The notes under the pieces were generated by a model. The model worked only from the letters and a program-made list of their open reading frames with translations. It had not been told where the DNA came from and ran no database searches. The translations under genes were made by a program, and so were the position numbers. From Arenimonas metalli CF5-1 (GTDB taxonomy: Bacteria; Pseudomonadota; Gammaproteobacteria; Xanthomonadales; Xanthomonadaceae): DNA of 64,000 bases. The DNA lies in assembly GCF_000747155.1 (NCBI RefSeq), contig NZ_AVCK01000004.1:1-64000 (forward strand). The letters are read 5' to 3'. Numbering within the stretch: position 1 is the first letter of the stretch; each line of letters begins with the position of its first letter. Positions 46,480 through 56,454 of this stretch are shown here, in pieces.

Positions 46480-47874
46480 TCAGATCGCTTTCGAGAAGCG
46501 GACGGGTTCGGCCTGGGCCTGGTGCAGGTAGCGGTCGAAGCATGCGGCAATGATACGCACGAGCAGGCGCCCGCGCTCGGTCGCCCGCAGGCGGCCGGCC
46601 TCGACCACCACCAGGCCGTCGGCCTCGAGCGGGGCCAGCCGGGCCAGGTCTTCGGCGAAATATTCGCGGAAGTCGATCTCGTGGCGCAGCTCCAGCGGGG
46701 CGAAATCGACCACCCCGTGGCACATCAGCTGCTGGATCAGGTCGGCCCGCAGCACGTCGTCGGCGTCGAGCGCCATGCCTCGCCAGGTCGGCAGCCGGCC
46801 TTCGTCGATGGCGATCTCCCAGCTGGGCAGGTCGCGCGGGTTCTGGCTGTAGGTGTCGCCGACGTGGCTGATCGAGCTGACGCCCAGGCCGATCAGGTCG
46901 CAGTCGGCGTGGGTGGTGTAGCCCATGAAGTTGCGGTGCAGCTTGCCCTGCGCCTGGGCCTGGCTGAGGTCGTCGCTGGGCAGGGCGAAATGGTCCATGC
47001 CGATGTAGCGGTAGCCGGCGGCCGACAGCATCTGGATCGACAGCTGCAGCAGCCCGAGCTTTTCTTCGGCGCTGGGCAGCTGGCTCTCGTCGATGCGCTG
47101 CTGCGGGCGGAACAGCTGCGGCATGTGCGCGTAGCTGTACACCGCCAGGCGGTCGGGCCGGGCGGCGATCACGGTGTCGAGCGTGCGCTCGAAGCCCTCG
47201 CGGGTCTGCAGCGGCAGGCCGTAGATCAGGTCCACGTTCACCGAGCGGAAGCCGCTGCGGCGGCAGTTGCGGATCACCGCATTGGTTTCCTCCACCGACT
47301 GGATGCGGTTCACCGCGGCCTGCACGGCCGGGTCGAAGTCCTGCACGCCCAGGCTGGCGCGGTTGAAGCCCAGCTCGGCCAGGGCCTCGATGTCGCCGGG
47401 CTTGATCACCCGCGGGTCGATCTCGATCGAGAAGTCGCGCGCCGGGCTCTGGCTGAAGTGGAAGTGCCGGCCGAGCGTGTCGAGCAGCTCGCCGATCTGG
47501 TGCGGGGTGAGGAAGTTCGGGGTGCCGCCGCCGAGGTGCAGCTGCATCACGTCGCGGTCGCGGTCGAACATCGGGCCCAGCATCGCCGCCTCGCGCACGA
47601 GGCGGTCGAGGTAGGGTTCGGCGCGGTTGAAGTCGCGGGTGATGATGCGGTTGCAACCGCAGTAGAAGCAGGGGCTGAAGCAGAACGGCACGTGCACGTA
47701 CAGCGACAGCCGGCGCGGGATCGGGTCTTCGTTGCTCTTCTGCGCGGCGCGCCGGAACTCGGCTTCGCCGAAGCCGGTCTTGAACTGCGGCGCGGTCGGG
47801 TAGGAGGTGTAGCGCGGCCCCGGTTTGTCGTAGCGGCGCAGCAGCTCGGCGTCGAAGGGAGGAATGGCGGTCAT
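46480..47874 (-). CDS. hemN: Oxygen-independent coproporphyrinogen III dehydrogenase HemN
   Basis: A 464-residue radical-SAM enzyme making protoporphyrinogen IX without O2. The SAM cluster motif is CFSPCFYC in VHVPFCFSPCFYCGCNRI; GGGTPNFL, GVQDFDP and DLIYGLPLQT follow, typical of true HemN rather than HemW. First gene of hemN-fnr2; an FNR-like box lies 35 bases upstream. Confidence 0.96.
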   Translation of the reverse strand: MTAIPPFDAELLRRYDKPGPRYTSYPTAPQFKTGFGEAEFRRAAQKSNEDPIPRRLSLYVHVPFCFSPCFYCGCNRIITRDFNRAEPYLDRLVREAAMLGPMFDRDRDVMQLHLGGGTPNFLTPHQIGELLDTLGRHFHFSQSPARDFSIEIDPRVIKPGDIEALAELGFNRASLGVQDFDPAVQAAVNRIQSVEETNAVIRNCRRSGFRSVNVDLIYGLPLQTREGFERTLDTVIAARPDRLAVYSYAHMPQLFRPQQRIDESQLPSAEEKLGLLQLSIQMLSAAGYRYIGMDHFALPSDDLSQAQAQGKLHRNFMGYTTHADCDLIGLGVSSISHVGDTYSQNPRDLPSWEIAIDEGRLPTWRGMALDADDVLRADLIQQLMCHGVVDFAPLELRHEIDFREYFAEDLARLAPLEADGLVVVEAGRLRATERGRLLVRIIAACFDRYLHQAQAEPVRFSKAI

Positions 47875-47909
47875 GGCAGGCAGGTTAGGCGCGCCCGGCG
47901 CCCGGCGCC

Positions 47910-47923
47910 TTGACCGACGTCAA
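47910..47923 (-). promoter_or_regulatory. FNR/DNR-like box upstream of hemN
   Basis: TTGACCGACGTCAA, perfect inverted half-sites, 35 bases before the hemN ATG. Confidence 0.75.
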
Positions 47924-47935
47924 GCCGCCGCTCCT

Positions 47936-47998
47936 GTAGGAGGGCCTTCAGGCCCGAAGCCCTTGGGCGAAAAGCTTCGGGCCTGAAGGCCCTCCTAC
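47936..47998. repeat. REPIN (second copy)
   Basis: Inverted 25-base arms starting GTAGGAGGGCCTTCAGGC around a short spacer; same family as 3535-3597 and 56455-56517. Lies between hemN and corA, at the edge of the denitrification island. Confidence 0.85.
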
Positions 47999-48008
47999 CG
48001 GGGCGAGG

Positions 48009-49007
48009 TCAGATCCAGCGGGCGCGGCGCAGCAGGATGAACAGGCCGCCGACGATGGCCGCGGTGACGCCGATCAGGATCCCGTAGCTGTAGCGGCCGC
48101 CGACCTCGGGCATGTGCTCGAAGTTCATGCCGTACCAGCTGGCGACCAGGGTGGGCGCGGCCAGCAGGCCGGCCCAGCCGGCCAGGCGCTTGACCACTTC
48201 GCCCTGGGCCACGGTGACCAGGGCCAGGTTCACCGACATCGCCGCGGTCAGCATCTCGCGCAGGGTGTCGGTGGCGTCGTTGACCCGCAGCGTGTGGTCG
48301 AACACGTCGCGGAAGTAGAGCCGCATCTCCTCGCCCACCATCTGGGTGTGGACGCGGGTGAGCTGGCCGGTGATGTCCTGCATCGGCGCCACCGCCAGCC
48401 GCAGGCGGGTGAGTTCGCGCTTGAGCTCGTAGAGCTTGCGCACGGTCTGCTTGCTGAAGCTCTCGGCGAAGATGTCCTGCTCGAGGTCGTTGAGCTGGTC
48501 GCGGAACTCGTCGACGATCGGCATGTAGTTGTCGACGATGTAGTCGAGCACCGCGTAAAGGCCGTAGGTAGGGCCCAGCGCCAGCAGCTCGGGCTCGCGT
48601 TCGCAGCGGGCGCGCACCGTGCTGTAGGACAGCGAGGTGCCGTGGCGCACGGTGACCAGGTAGCGCGTGCCGACGAACATGTGCGTCTCGCCGAACGAGA
48701 CCTTGCCGTCGAGCGCCTGCGCGGTATGCACGGCGATGAACAGCGAGTTGCCGTAGGCCTCGATCTTCGGGCGCTGGTGGGCGTGGTGGGCGTCCTCGAC
48801 GGCCAGGTCGTGCAGGTCGAACTCTTCCTGCAGCTTGTCGAGGAGGGCTTCTTCCGGTTCGTACAGGCCCACCCAGACGAAGCTGCCGTCGTCGACCGCC
48901 AGCACGTCGCTGATCTCGTCGAGGGTCAGGTCGCGGCGGCTGCCGTCGCGTCCGTAGCGGACGCAGTTGACGACGCAGGCGGGGTCGGCGGGGAAGCTGT
49001 TCTCCAT
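48009..49007 (-). CDS. corA: CorA family magnesium/cobalt channel
   Basis: A 332-residue inner-membrane divalent cation channel. A cytosolic alpha/beta domain and long helix are followed by two C-terminal helices with the pore motif YGMNFEHMPE (GMN). Length and order match CorA. Ends with basic RRARWI. Confidence 0.94.
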   Translation of the reverse strand: MENSFPADPACVVNCVRYGRDGSRRDLTLDEISDVLAVDDGSFVWVGLYEPEEALLDKLQEEFDLHDLAVEDAHHAHQRPKIEAYGNSLFIAVHTAQALDGKVSFGETHMFVGTRYLVTVRHGTSLSYSTVRARCEREPELLALGPTYGLYAVLDYIVDNYMPIVDEFRDQLNDLEQDIFAESFSKQTVRKLYELKRELTRLRLAVAPMQDITGQLTRVHTQMVGEEMRLYFRDVFDHTLRVNDATDTLREMLTAAMSVNLALVTVAQGEVVKRLAGWAGLLAAPTLVASWYGMNFEHMPEVGGRYSYGILIGVTAAIVGGLFILLRRARWI

Positions 49008-49046
49008 GCCGGCATCATCGGCCCCGGGGCCGGGGCCGGCAAGCCT

Positions 49047-50321
49047 TCAGCCGCGCGGGTCGAGCCGGCGCAGCAGCGCCCAGTGCAGCGGCAGCAGCAG
49101 GAGCACCCACTCGACGTTCTCCTGCGGGCGGAACGGCAGGAACTTCAGGAAGCCCGCGAGGGCCGCGCCTGCCACCACGATCCGCAGCAGCCAGCGGAAG
49201 CGCACCGAGGGCTCGCGACCGCGCAGGCGGGCCCAGCCGCCGGGCAGCAGGAACAGGCACAGCGGGCTCAGCAGCAGCAGGTTTTCGTTGCCGTGGCCGG
49301 CGACGTGGGCGCTGCCGAACCAGATGAACAGCATCGTCAGGCCCGCCAGCCCGGCCACGGTCCAGAAGCCCAGCGCGATGCCGGCGACGGCACGCGGGGC
49401 GCGGCGGCCCAGCCACAGCACGGCCAGCGCCAGCGCGATGCCGGCGAACAGCGCGGGCACCCTCAGGCGCGGCGCTTCGGCCGGGGGCTGGCCGATGCGG
49501 TGCGGGTGCAGGACCTCCTCGGCGACCACCAGCGGGCGGCCGTCGGCCAGGCGCACTTCGCGCAGGGCGTCCCGCAGGCGCATCGGGATGAAGGATTCTT
49601 CCCAGCGCGACAGCGGCTTGTCGGCGTAGCCGGCGAGGCCAACGTGGAAGCCGATCGCCATCCACGCGGCGGGCGCGGCCAGGCGGACGGATTCGCTGCG
49701 GTAGGTGTTGCCCTGCGAGCGGCCGGTGAGTTGGGTCTTCAGGACGCCGCCCAGGGCTTCGTCCAGGGCGTCGCGGACCTGGGTGGAGCAGTTGCTGGTG
49801 TAGTAGTCGTAGCGGTAGCGCGCATCGTCGCCGCTGGCGCGTTCGTCGAGCGAGGCGGCGAGCGCGCGGGCCTGGTCCGGTGCGAGGTCCAGCCACTGCA
49901 GGCTGGCGCCGCGGCCAAGCTCGCGGTAGCGGGCCATGTCCTGCTCCAGCGGCAGCGCGACCAGCCAGTAGCGCATCTGGCCGTGGATGAAGTTGGCGAA
50001 GAAGTTCGGCTCGTCGAGGTCGAAGTAGCCGAAGTTGTACGAGATGCGGCGGCCGCTGGCGGGGTCGTCGACCACGATGGCGTTGTGGCCGAAGCGTTCG
50101 AAGAAGATTTCGCCGGGCTCCATCGTGACCACGCCGATGCGCGGGGCGGGGGGCTGGGTGGAAGCCTGCGGCGCCGGCGCTTGCTCCGCGCCTGGCGAGG
50201 CGGGCATCTCCAGCGCGGGCGGGAGCGCCGCCGGGGCCGGCCGGGCCGCCGCCGGCGCCAGCAGCGCCGTCAGCAGCCACAGGACCAGCGCGGCGGCGAG
50301 GCCCGCGTTACTCCGGGCCAT
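49047..50321 (-). CDS. DUF4105 (Lnb-type) membrane protein
   Basis: A 424-residue protein with an N-terminal signal/anchor, a periplasmic DUF4105 domain (EIFFERFGHNAIVV, then YDYYTSNCSTQVRD, with candidate catalytic His and Cys) and several C-terminal helices. Such domains have been linked to lipoprotein N-acylation (Lnb), from general knowledge; that function is not proven here. Its 5' end overlaps the corC stop by 14 bases. Confidence 0.85.
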   Translation of the reverse strand: MARSNAGLAAALVLWLLTALLAPAAARPAPAALPPALEMPASPGAEQAPAPQASTQPPAPRIGVVTMEPGEIFFERFGHNAIVVDDPASGRRISYNFGYFDLDEPNFFANFIHGQMRYWLVALPLEQDMARYRELGRGASLQWLDLAPDQARALAASLDERASGDDARYRYDYYTSNCSTQVRDALDEALGGVLKTQLTGRSQGNTYRSESVRLAAPAAWMAIGFHVGLAGYADKPLSRWEESFIPMRLRDALREVRLADGRPLVVAEEVLHPHRIGQPPAEAPRLRVPALFAGIALALAVLWLGRRAPRAVAGIALGFWTVAGLAGLTMLFIWFGSAHVAGHGNENLLLLSPLCLFLLPGGWARLRGREPSVRFRWLLRIVVAGAALAGFLKFLPFRPQENVEWVLLLLPLHWALLRRLDPRG

Positions 50322-51156
50322 GCACGCTCAGCACGAAGGTGTGGACGCGGCGCTGGTCGGCGCGACCGACGCGGAAGTGGAAGCGGCCCAGCGAAAGTTC
50401 TTCGCCGGCCTCGGGCAGGTGGCCGATGGCGGAGGTGACCAGGCCGCCGATGGTGTCGTACTCGTCGTCGTCGAAGTCAGCGCCGAACTGCTCGTTGAAA
50501 TCGGAGATCGGGGTCAGGGCATCGACCAGGAACTGGCCGTCGGCCTGGGCGGCGATCAGCTTGGCCTCGTCGGCGTCGTCGTGCTCGTCGTCGATCTCGC
50601 CGACGATTTGCTCGAGCACGTCCTCGATGGTGACCAGGCCGGCGACGCCGCCGTGCTCGTCGACCACGATGGCCATGTGGTTGCGCGAGAGCCGGAATTC
50701 CTTGAGCAGCACGTTCAGGCGCTTGGATTCGGGGATCAGCACCGCCGGGCGCAGCAGTTCGCGGACGCTGCCGGGGCCGCCGTCGGCGACCATGCCGCGC
50801 AGCAGGTCCTTCGCGAGCAGGATGCCGAGGATTTCGTCGCGGTCCTCGCCGTGGACCGGGAAGCGGGAGTGGCCGGATTCGACCACCATCTTCATCAGGT
50901 CGAGGAACTTCGCATCGAGCGGCAGGGAGACCATCTGCGAGCGCGGGACCATGATGTCGCCGACCTGCAGCTCGGACACCGACAGGGCGCCCTCGAGCAT
51001 CTTCAGGGTATCGGCGCCGAGCAGGCCGTTGGCCTGGGCATCGCGCAGGATCTCGACCACGTCGTCGAGGGTCTGGGGTTCGCCGGAAAAGGCCAGGCTC
51101 AGGCGTTCAAGCCAGGAGCGGCGTTCCGGCGGGCTACTAGGGGAATCTTCGGACAT
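50308..51156 (-). CDS. corC: CorC/HlyC family protein with CBS domains (YbeX)
   Basis: A 282-residue cytosolic protein: two CBS domains (around VGDIMVPRSQMVSL and VVDEHGGVAGLVTIEDVLEQ) and a C-terminal transporter-associated CorC_HlyC domain. Usually linked to Mg/Co efflux and ribosome-related ybeZYX genes. ATG 51156 is chosen; the upstream frame runs into the palindrome at 51200-51299. Separated from ybeY and phoH by three unrelated genes here. Confidence 0.9.
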   Translation of the reverse strand: MSEDSPSSPPERRSWLERLSLAFSGEPQTLDDVVEILRDAQANGLLGADTLKMLEGALSVSELQVGDIMVPRSQMVSLPLDAKFLDLMKMVVESGHSRFPVHGEDRDEILGILLAKDLLRGMVADGGPGSVRELLRPAVLIPESKRLNVLLKEFRLSRNHMAIVVDEHGGVAGLVTIEDVLEQIVGEIDDEHDDADEAKLIAAQADGQFLVDALTPISDFNEQFGADFDDDEYDTIGGLVTSAIGHLPEAGEELSLGRFHFRVGRADQRRVHTFVLSVHGPE

Positions 51157-51199
51157 TTCCGTGGAATAGGCGCCCGGGGGGCGGTCGGCGGAGTGTAGC

Positions 51200-51299
51200 A
51201 AAAGCGGTACCGGGTTCATTTTCATCCTCATTGAGACAGGCGGGTGCGGGCGCGCCCGCCTGTCTCAATGAGGATGAAAATGAACCCGGTACCGCTTTT
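51200..51299. repeat. 100-bp perfect palindrome
   Basis: Arms 51200-51244 and 51255-51299 are perfect 45-base inverted copies around a 10-base centre. It abuts the stop codon of the DUF393 gene and precedes corC. It may terminate transcription of the DUF393 gene, but it is far longer than a normal terminator. Confidence 0.9.
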
Positions 51300-51300
51300 C

Positions 51301-51762
51301 TTACGGGAGGTCGCAGCGGCCGGTGGCGCAGGCGGCGGCGCGGGCCTGGGCGCGGGTGGCGGCGCGGCGGACCAGCCAGCCGTAGGCGCGGTTGAGCCGC
51401 AGCCAGGACAGGGGCTGGCGGAGGCGGGCGACCCAGGGATAGAGGCGGTTCCAGAGCGGGCGCAGGCGGGGGTTGGCCCACAGCCTGGCCATGCCGTGCA
51501 GGCCGGCGGCGGCGTAGGCCAGCTCGAACACGTCCACCCCGATGAACCAGCGTCCGGCGGCGTCCCGGGCGTGGATCAGGCGCATCAGGTCGGCGCGGGC
51601 GATGCCGGCGGCGTCCAGGTGGACGTCGGCGAAGCCGGGGGGCGAGGCGTCCACCAGGGTGAGGCGGGACTGGGCGTCGTGGTCTTTCAACGCGTGCATC
51701 TCCTCCCGGCAGAGCGGGCAGGAAGCGTCGTAGTAGATGACCAAAGGCCAGGTGGCGTTCAT
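51301..51762 (-). CDS. DUF393 (DCC family) thiol-disulfide oxidoreductase-like protein
   Basis: A 153-residue protein with the DCC motif YYDASCPLCREEM near the N-terminus (DxxCxxC), thioredoxin-like. Cellular role unknown. ATG overlaps the stop of the upstream GbsR-type gene by 4 bases, so the two form an operon. Confidence 0.9.
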   Translation of the reverse strand: MNATWPLVIYYDASCPLCREEMHALKDHDAQSRLTLVDASPPGFADVHLDAAGIARADLMRLIHARDAAGRWFIGVDVFELAYAAAGLHGMARLWANPRLRPLWNRLYPWVARLRQPLSWLRLNRAYGWLVRRAATRAQARAAACATGRCDLP

Positions 51763-52322
51763 GGTTTGCTTCCGTCGCGGATCAGTTTCTGGATGCGGCT
51801 GCCGAGTTTCATCACCTTCATCAGGGTCGCGGGTTCCAGCCGCAGCATCTCCTCGCCCCAGGACGACAGGGCCGTCATCAGGGCGAGGGTTTCCTGCATG
51901 CGCTTGCGGGCATCGGCGTCCTCACCCGGGAAGGCGGGATCGCTGGTGAGCTCCTGCAGCAGGCTGACGGTGGGGTCGAACTCGCGCGCCTTGCGTTCGC
52001 GTACCACGGTACGGAACAGCTCCCACACGTCGCGTGAAGTCTCGAAGTGGTCGCGGCGTTCGCCCATCAGGTGCGAGACGCGGACCAGCTTGAGGTTCAT
52101 GAGCTCGCGCAGGCTGTTGCTGACGTTCGAGCGGGCCACCCGCAGCACCGAGGCGATGGTCTCGGCGTCCATGGGCCGGCCGGCGAGGAAGAGCAGGGCG
52201 TGGACCTGGGCGACCGTACGGTTCACGCCCCAGCGCGAGCCCATCTCGCCCCAGTGCAGCACGAAGCGGCGGCTGATGGGGCTCAGCGGGTCGGGGGCGT
52301 ACTCGGCGGTTTCTTCGGTCAT
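51759..52322 (-). CDS. GbsR/MarR family transcriptional regulator
   Basis: A 187-residue winged-helix regulator with ISRRFVLHWGEMGSRWGVNRTVAQVHALL and SNVSNSLRELMNLKLVR (recognition helix), the GbsR pattern. Divergent from the NAD(P)-binding protein gene at 52422. A palindrome in the shared promoter region (52381-52398) is a likely operator. Confidence 0.9.
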   Translation of the reverse strand: MTEETAEYAPDPLSPISRRFVLHWGEMGSRWGVNRTVAQVHALLFLAGRPMDAETIASVLRVARSNVSNSLRELMNLKLVRVSHLMGERRDHFETSRDVWELFRTVVRERKAREFDPTVSLLQELTSDPAFPGEDADARKRMQETLALMTALSSWGEEMLRLEPATLMKVMKLGSRIQKLIRDGSKP

Positions 52323-52380
52323 GGCGGGGTGTCTGGGCGCTGCCCTGGGAAGCTTGCAGTCAGGCTAGTCCCGGCATATA

Positions 52381-52398
52381 TTTCTGTCAAGACAGAAA
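52381..52398. promoter_or_regulatory. Candidate operator between the GbsR-type gene and the NAD(P)-binding gene
   Basis: TTTCTGTCAAGACAGAAA has two inverted 8-base arms with a 2-base centre. It overlaps a possible minus-strand promoter (TTGACA nearby) and lies 24 bases before the plus-strand ATG. Autoregulation by the GbsR-type protein is inferred. Confidence 0.6.
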
Positions 52399-52421
52399 AA
52401 ACTGTCAAAACGAGGTGCCGC

Positions 52422-53399
52422 ATGGATGCTTGCCGGAATCCCGATCCTCCCGCCCGCCGCGTGCTGGTCCTCGGCGGGGGCGGCTTCATCGGCCGACATG
52501 CCGTGGCCGCCCTGCTTGCCCAGGGCGACGATGTCCTGATCGGCAGCCGGCACCCGGAGCGCCTCGACCGGCGACTGCCCGATGCCGCCCGGGCCTGCCT
52601 GCGCCGCCGCGCGCGCTTCGAGCAGCTGCTGGCCGCCGAGGACTGGCGGCCCCTGCTGGAAGGCATCGAGGTCGTGGTCAATTGCGTCGGCATCCTCCGG
52701 CCGCGAGGCCGGGAAACCTACCAGCGCGTCCACCATCTCGCCCCGGCGGCGCTGGCCGAGGCCTGCCGCCGCGGTGGCAAGCGCCTGGTCCACGTCTCGG
52801 CCCTGGGCCTGCAGGCACCGATGCGCAGTGGCTTTCTGCGCTCGAAGGCCGACGGCGAGGCGGCGCTGCGCCGGAGTGGCGCCGACTGCTGCATCGTCCG
52901 GCCGTCCCTGCTGGACGCGGAAGCGGGCGGATACGGCGCCGCCTGGATCCGCCGCGTCGCACGCTGGCCGCTGCACGCCATACCTGCCGACGCCACCGGC
53001 CGCATCGCCGCGATGGATGTCCGCGACCTGGGCCTGGCCCTGGCCGCGCTGGCCCGCAAGCCGCGCCTGGCCGACGAACGCGGCCCCGCGGAATTCGAAC
53101 TGGGCGGTACGACCGCCCTCGCCCTGGGCGACTACCTCGCGGCCATGCGCCTTGATCTGACCGGTCGGCCCGCGCGTCGCGTGCCCGTGCCGGGACTGCT
53201 GGCCCGCCTCGCCAGCCACGCCTGCGACCTGCTGCACCTCACGCCGTTCTCGTTCGGCCACTGGGAGCTGCTGCGGCGCGACAACGTGCCGATGCACAAC
53301 GCCCTGCCGGAGCTGCTGGGCCGCCCGCCCCGGCCGGTCATCGCCAGCCAATCCAATGAACCCGGTTCATTTGGGTTAGTAGGGGTCGGGGAGACCTAG
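52422..53399 (+). CDS. NAD(P)-binding Rossmann protein (atypical SDR/NmrA-like)
   Basis: A 325-residue protein with the nucleotide-binding motif [14 protein letters not shown] near the N-terminus, then [12 protein letters not shown] and LVHVSALG. These resemble NDUFA9-like atypical short-chain dehydrogenases. Substrate unknown. Start ATG 52422 fits homology and the promoter region. Its last 24 bases overlap ybeY on the other strand; a short palindrome (53353-53372) lies in this overlap. Confidence 0.82.
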   Translation: MDACRNPDPPARRVLVLGGGGFIGRHAVAALLAQGDDVLIGSRHPERLDRRLPDAARACLRRRARFEQLLAAEDWRPLLEGIEVVVNCVGILRPRGRETYQRVHHLAPAALAEACRRGGKRLVHVSALGLQAPMRSGFLRSKADGEAALRRSGADCCIVRPSLLDAEAGGYGAAWIRRVARWPLHAIPADATGRIAAMDVRDLGLALAALARKPRLADERGPAEFELGGTTALALGDYLAAMRLDLTGRPARRVPVPGLLARLASHACDLLHLTPFSFGHWELLRRDNVPMHNALPELLGRPPRPVIASQSNEPGSFGLVGVGET

Positions 53400-53837
53400 G
53401 GTAGCGAGGATGTCGCGCTCGATTTGCTCCATGGCCTCGGCTTCGCGTTCGTCCTCGTGGTCGAGGCCGAGCAGGTGCAGCACGCCGTGGATGGTGAGGT
53501 GGGCGTAGTGGGCGTTGAGCGGTTTGCCCTGTTCAAGGGCTTCCTTGGCCACCACCGGGGCGCAGATCACCAGGTCGCCGAGCAGGGGCAGGGTGACGCC
53601 CTCGGGCAGCTCCACCGGGAAGCTCAGCACGTTGGTGGCGTAGTCCTTGCCACGGTAGTGCCGGTTCAGGGCGCGGCCTTCCTTCGCATCCACCAGGCGG
53701 ATGGCGAGGTCGGCGCGCTTGATGCGCCCCTGCGCGGCCGCGGCCGCCCAGCGCCGGAAGCTGGTGGCGGCCGGCAGGCCCGCGCGCGGCAGGCCATAGG
53801 TGACGCTGACGTCGAGTTGAACCGGGCCCTTGGTCAT
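53376..53837 (-). CDS. ybeY: Endoribonuclease YbeY
   Basis: A 153-residue metal-dependent RNase for 16S rRNA maturation and ribosome quality control. The zinc motif is [12 protein letters not shown] (HxxxHxxxxxH), with NVLSFPVE upstream. ATG overlaps the phoH stop by 4 bases. Confidence 0.95.
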   Translation of the reverse strand: MTKGPVQLDVSVTYGLPRAGLPAATSFRRWAAAAAQGRIKRADLAIRLVDAKEGRALNRHYRGKDYATNVLSFPVELPEGVTLPLLGDLVICAPVVAKEALEQGKPLNAHYAHLTIHGVLHLLGLDHEDEREAEAMEQIERDILATLGLPDPY

Positions 53838-54814
53838 TCCTGCGACTCCTTGCCGTCGCGGGCATCGTAGGCCCGGACGATGCGCGCCACCAGCGGATGC
53901 CGCACCACGTCGTGGGCGGTGAAGAAGGTGAAGCTGATGCCCTCGACCCCGCGCAGCACGTCGATGGCGTCTCGCAGGCCCGATTTCTGGTGCTTGGGCA
54001 GGTCGACCTGGCTCAGGTCGCCGGTGATCACGGCGGTGCTGCCGAAGCCGATGCGGGTCAGGAACATCTTCATCTGCTCGATCGAGGTGTTCTGCGCCTC
54101 GTCCAGGATCACGTAGGCGTCGTTGAGCGTGCGGCCGCGCATGTAGGCCAGCGGCGCGATCTCGATGACGTTGCGCTCGAGCAGCTTGGCCACCTTCTCC
54201 ACGCCCAGCATTTCGTACAGCGCGTCGTAGAGCGGCCGCAGGTAGGGGTCGACCTTCTGGCTGAGGTCACCGGGCAGGAAGCCCAGCTTCTCGCCGGCCT
54301 CCACCGCGGGACGCACCAGCAACAGCCGCTGCACGCGCGACTCGTTCAGCGCCTCGACCGCGCTGGCCACCGCCAGGAAGGTCTTGCCGGTGCCGGCCGG
54401 CCCGATGCCGAAGTTGATGTCGTGGGTGGTGATCGCGTGCAGGTACTTGGCCTGGTTGGCGCCGCGCCCGCGCACGGTGCCGCGCTTGACCTTGATCGCC
54501 ACTTCCTGCGGCTCGAAGCCATCCTCGCCGGTGATCCGCTCGAGGTGCGCGCTGCCAAGGTGGGTGTGGATGCGGTGCGGGTCGAGCGTTTCGGTGGCGG
54601 CGTCCTCGTAGAGCTTGCGCAGCAGCTTCTCCGCCGCCGCGGCCGCCTTGGCCTCGCCGCTCACGCGGAAGACATGGCCGCGGTTGGCGATCTCCACGCC
54701 CAGCCGCAGCTCCATCTGCCGCAGGTGCTCGTCGAACGGCCCGGCCAGGTTCGCCAGCCGCTCGTTGTCCTCCGGCTCCAGCACGAAATCACGATGTACG
54801 GCGTGTTTGGTCAT
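53834..54814 (-). CDS. phoH: PhoH family ATPase (YbeZ)
   Basis: A 326-residue PhoH-like ATPase often encoded with ybeY. Walker [12 protein letters not shown] and Walker [12 protein letters not shown] are present. ATG 54814 (MTKHAVHRD) is chosen; an in-frame GTG at 54829 falls inside the CGGAT-type repeat and is less likely. Order miaB-phoH-ybeY is conserved in gammaproteobacteria. Confidence 0.94.
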   Translation of the reverse strand: MTKHAVHRDFVLEPEDNERLANLAGPFDEHLRQMELRLGVEIANRGHVFRVSGEAKAAAAAEKLLRKLYEDAATETLDPHRIHTHLGSAHLERITGEDGFEPQEVAIKVKRGTVRGRGANQAKYLHAITTHDINFGIGPAGTGKTFLAVASAVEALNESRVQRLLLVRPAVEAGEKLGFLPGDLSQKVDPYLRPLYDALYEMLGVEKVAKLLERNVIEIAPLAYMRGRTLNDAYVILDEAQNTSIEQMKMFLTRIGFGSTAVITGDLSQVDLPKHQKSGLRDAIDVLRGVEGISFTFFTAHDVVRHPLVARIVRAYDARDGKESQE

Positions 54815-54826
54815 TTGGTTTCTTGC

Positions 54827-55044
54827 CACGGATGAACACGGAAAAGACGGATGGCCACGGATGAAGCGGATTGAATCTCTTGACGCGGATTTACGCGGAT
54901 AAACGCGGATAGAGCAGAAAAAATGAAGAGAATAAAACCATGATCGCTTTTGACCTATCCGCGTTCATCCGCGTAAATCCGCGTCAAAAACTCTTATGGC
55001 TCTATCCGTGTTCATCCGTCTTTATCCGTGTTCATCCGTGGCAA
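54827..55044. repeat. Two nested inverted CGGAT arrays
   Basis: The gap between phoH and miaB holds an outer pair with ACGGAT units (54827-54865 and 55002-55044) and an inner pair with GCGGAT units (54881-54913 and 54955-54985), each inverted. Units recur about every 10 bases. Same class as 8181-8410 and 21729-21853. Confidence 0.82.
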
Positions 55045-55054
55045 AAACGCTCTT

Positions 55055-56407
55055 CTATTCGCCGGACACCACCACCTCGCCACGGAGCGAGTTGGTGCGG
55101 GCCTCGGTGATGCGGAGGTCGACGAACTGGCCGACCAGACGCGGGTGGCCGGGGAAGTTCACGTTGCGCATGTTCTCGGTCTTGCCGGTGAGCTCGTCGG
55201 GGTTGCGGGCGCTGGGGCCCTCGATCAGGACGCGCTGCACCGTGCCCACCATCGCTTCGGAGATGCGGCGGGCGTTGGCGTTGATCGCCGCCTGCAGCCG
55301 GTGCAGGCGCGCGCTGGCCACGTCGGCCGGCACCTCGTCGTGCAGGTTGGCCGCGGGCGTGCCCGGTCGGCGGGAGTAGGCGAAGCAGAAGCTCTGGTCG
55401 AAACCGATCTCGTCGACCAGCTTGAGCGTGGCCTCGAAGTCGCGCTCGGTCTCGCCCGGGAAGCCGACGATGAAATCCGAGGCCACCACGATGTCCGGCC
55501 TGGCCTCGCGCAGGCGCCGGATGCGCGCCTTGTACTCGAGCACCGTGTGCCCGCGCTTCATCGCCGCCAGGATGCGGTCCGAGCCCGACTGCACCGGCAG
55601 GTGCAGGTAGCTGGCCAGCTGCGGCACGTCGCGGTGCGCGTCGATGAGCGCGTCGGAGAACTCGACCGGATGCGAGGTGGTGTAACGGATCCGGCCGACG
55701 CCCCCGATCGTGGCGATGGCGCGGATGAGCGTGGCGAGGTCGGCGGTGTCGCCGGCGTCGCCGATCGGCCCGCGGTAGGCGTTGACGTTCTGGCCCAGCA
55801 GGTGGATCTCGCGCACGCCCTGTGCCGCCAGCTGCGCGCACTCGAGCAGCACGTCGTCGAACGGCCGCGACACTTCCTCGCCGCGCGTGTAGGGCACCAC
55901 GCAGAACGAGCAGTACTTGCTGCAGCCCTCGATGATCGAGACGTAGGCGCTCGGCCCCTCGGCCCGCGGCTCGGGCAGGCGGTCGAACTTCTCGACCTCG
56001 GGGAAGCTGATGTCCACCTGCGGCCGGCCGGTGGCGCGCCGCGCCTCGATCATCTCGGGCAGGCGGTGCAGGGTCTGCGGGCCGAACACCAGGTCCACGT
56101 GCGGCGCGCGGCGCAGGATCGCCTCGCCTTCCTGGCTGGCGACGCAGCCGCCGACGCCGATGATGACCGGCTTGTCCTTCTTGAGGTGCTTCCACTTGCC
56201 GACCAGCGAGAACACCTTGTCCTCGGCCTTCTCGCGGATCGAGCAGGTGTTGACCAGGATGACGTCGGCCTCGGCCTCGTCGTCGGTGAGTTCCAGGCCG
56301 TGCCGGTCGGCGAGCACGTCGGCCATCTTGGCCGAGTCGTACTCGTTCATCTGGCAGCCGTGGGTCTTGATGTGGAGCTTGCCCCGGGCGGGCGAGTTCA
56401 CGGGCAT
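55055..56407 (-). CDS. miaB: tRNA-2-methylthio-N6-dimethylallyladenosine synthase MiaB
   Basis: A 450-residue radical-SAM methylthiotransferase acting on A37 of tRNAs. N-terminal cluster Cys are in [20 protein letters not shown] and GGCVASQEG; the SAM cluster is [18 protein letters not shown]; a TRAM domain lies at the C-terminus. Length matches the family. Confidence 0.96.
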   Translation of the reverse strand: MPVNSPARGKLHIKTHGCQMNEYDSAKMADVLADRHGLELTDDEAEADVILVNTCSIREKAEDKVFSLVGKWKHLKKDKPVIIGVGGCVASQEGEAILRRAPHVDLVFGPQTLHRLPEMIEARRATGRPQVDISFPEVEKFDRLPEPRAEGPSAYVSIIEGCSKYCSFCVVPYTRGEEVSRPFDDVLLECAQLAAQGVREIHLLGQNVNAYRGPIGDAGDTADLATLIRAIATIGGVGRIRYTTSHPVEFSDALIDAHRDVPQLASYLHLPVQSGSDRILAAMKRGHTVLEYKARIRRLREARPDIVVASDFIVGFPGETERDFEATLKLVDEIGFDQSFCFAYSRRPGTPAANLHDEVPADVASARLHRLQAAINANARRISEAMVGTVQRVLIEGPSARNPDELTGKTENMRNVNFPGHPRLVGQFVDLRITEARTNSLRGEVVVSGE

Positions 56408-56454
56408 GGCGGCGGTTAATCCGTTCCGTGGCGGGCCGACATTCTACCGCTCCT

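Noticed and set aside
53834-54829. GTG at 54829 as phoH start
   Set aside because: It lies in the CGGAT-type repeat and has no clear ribosome-binding site; the ATG at 54814 fits homology better.
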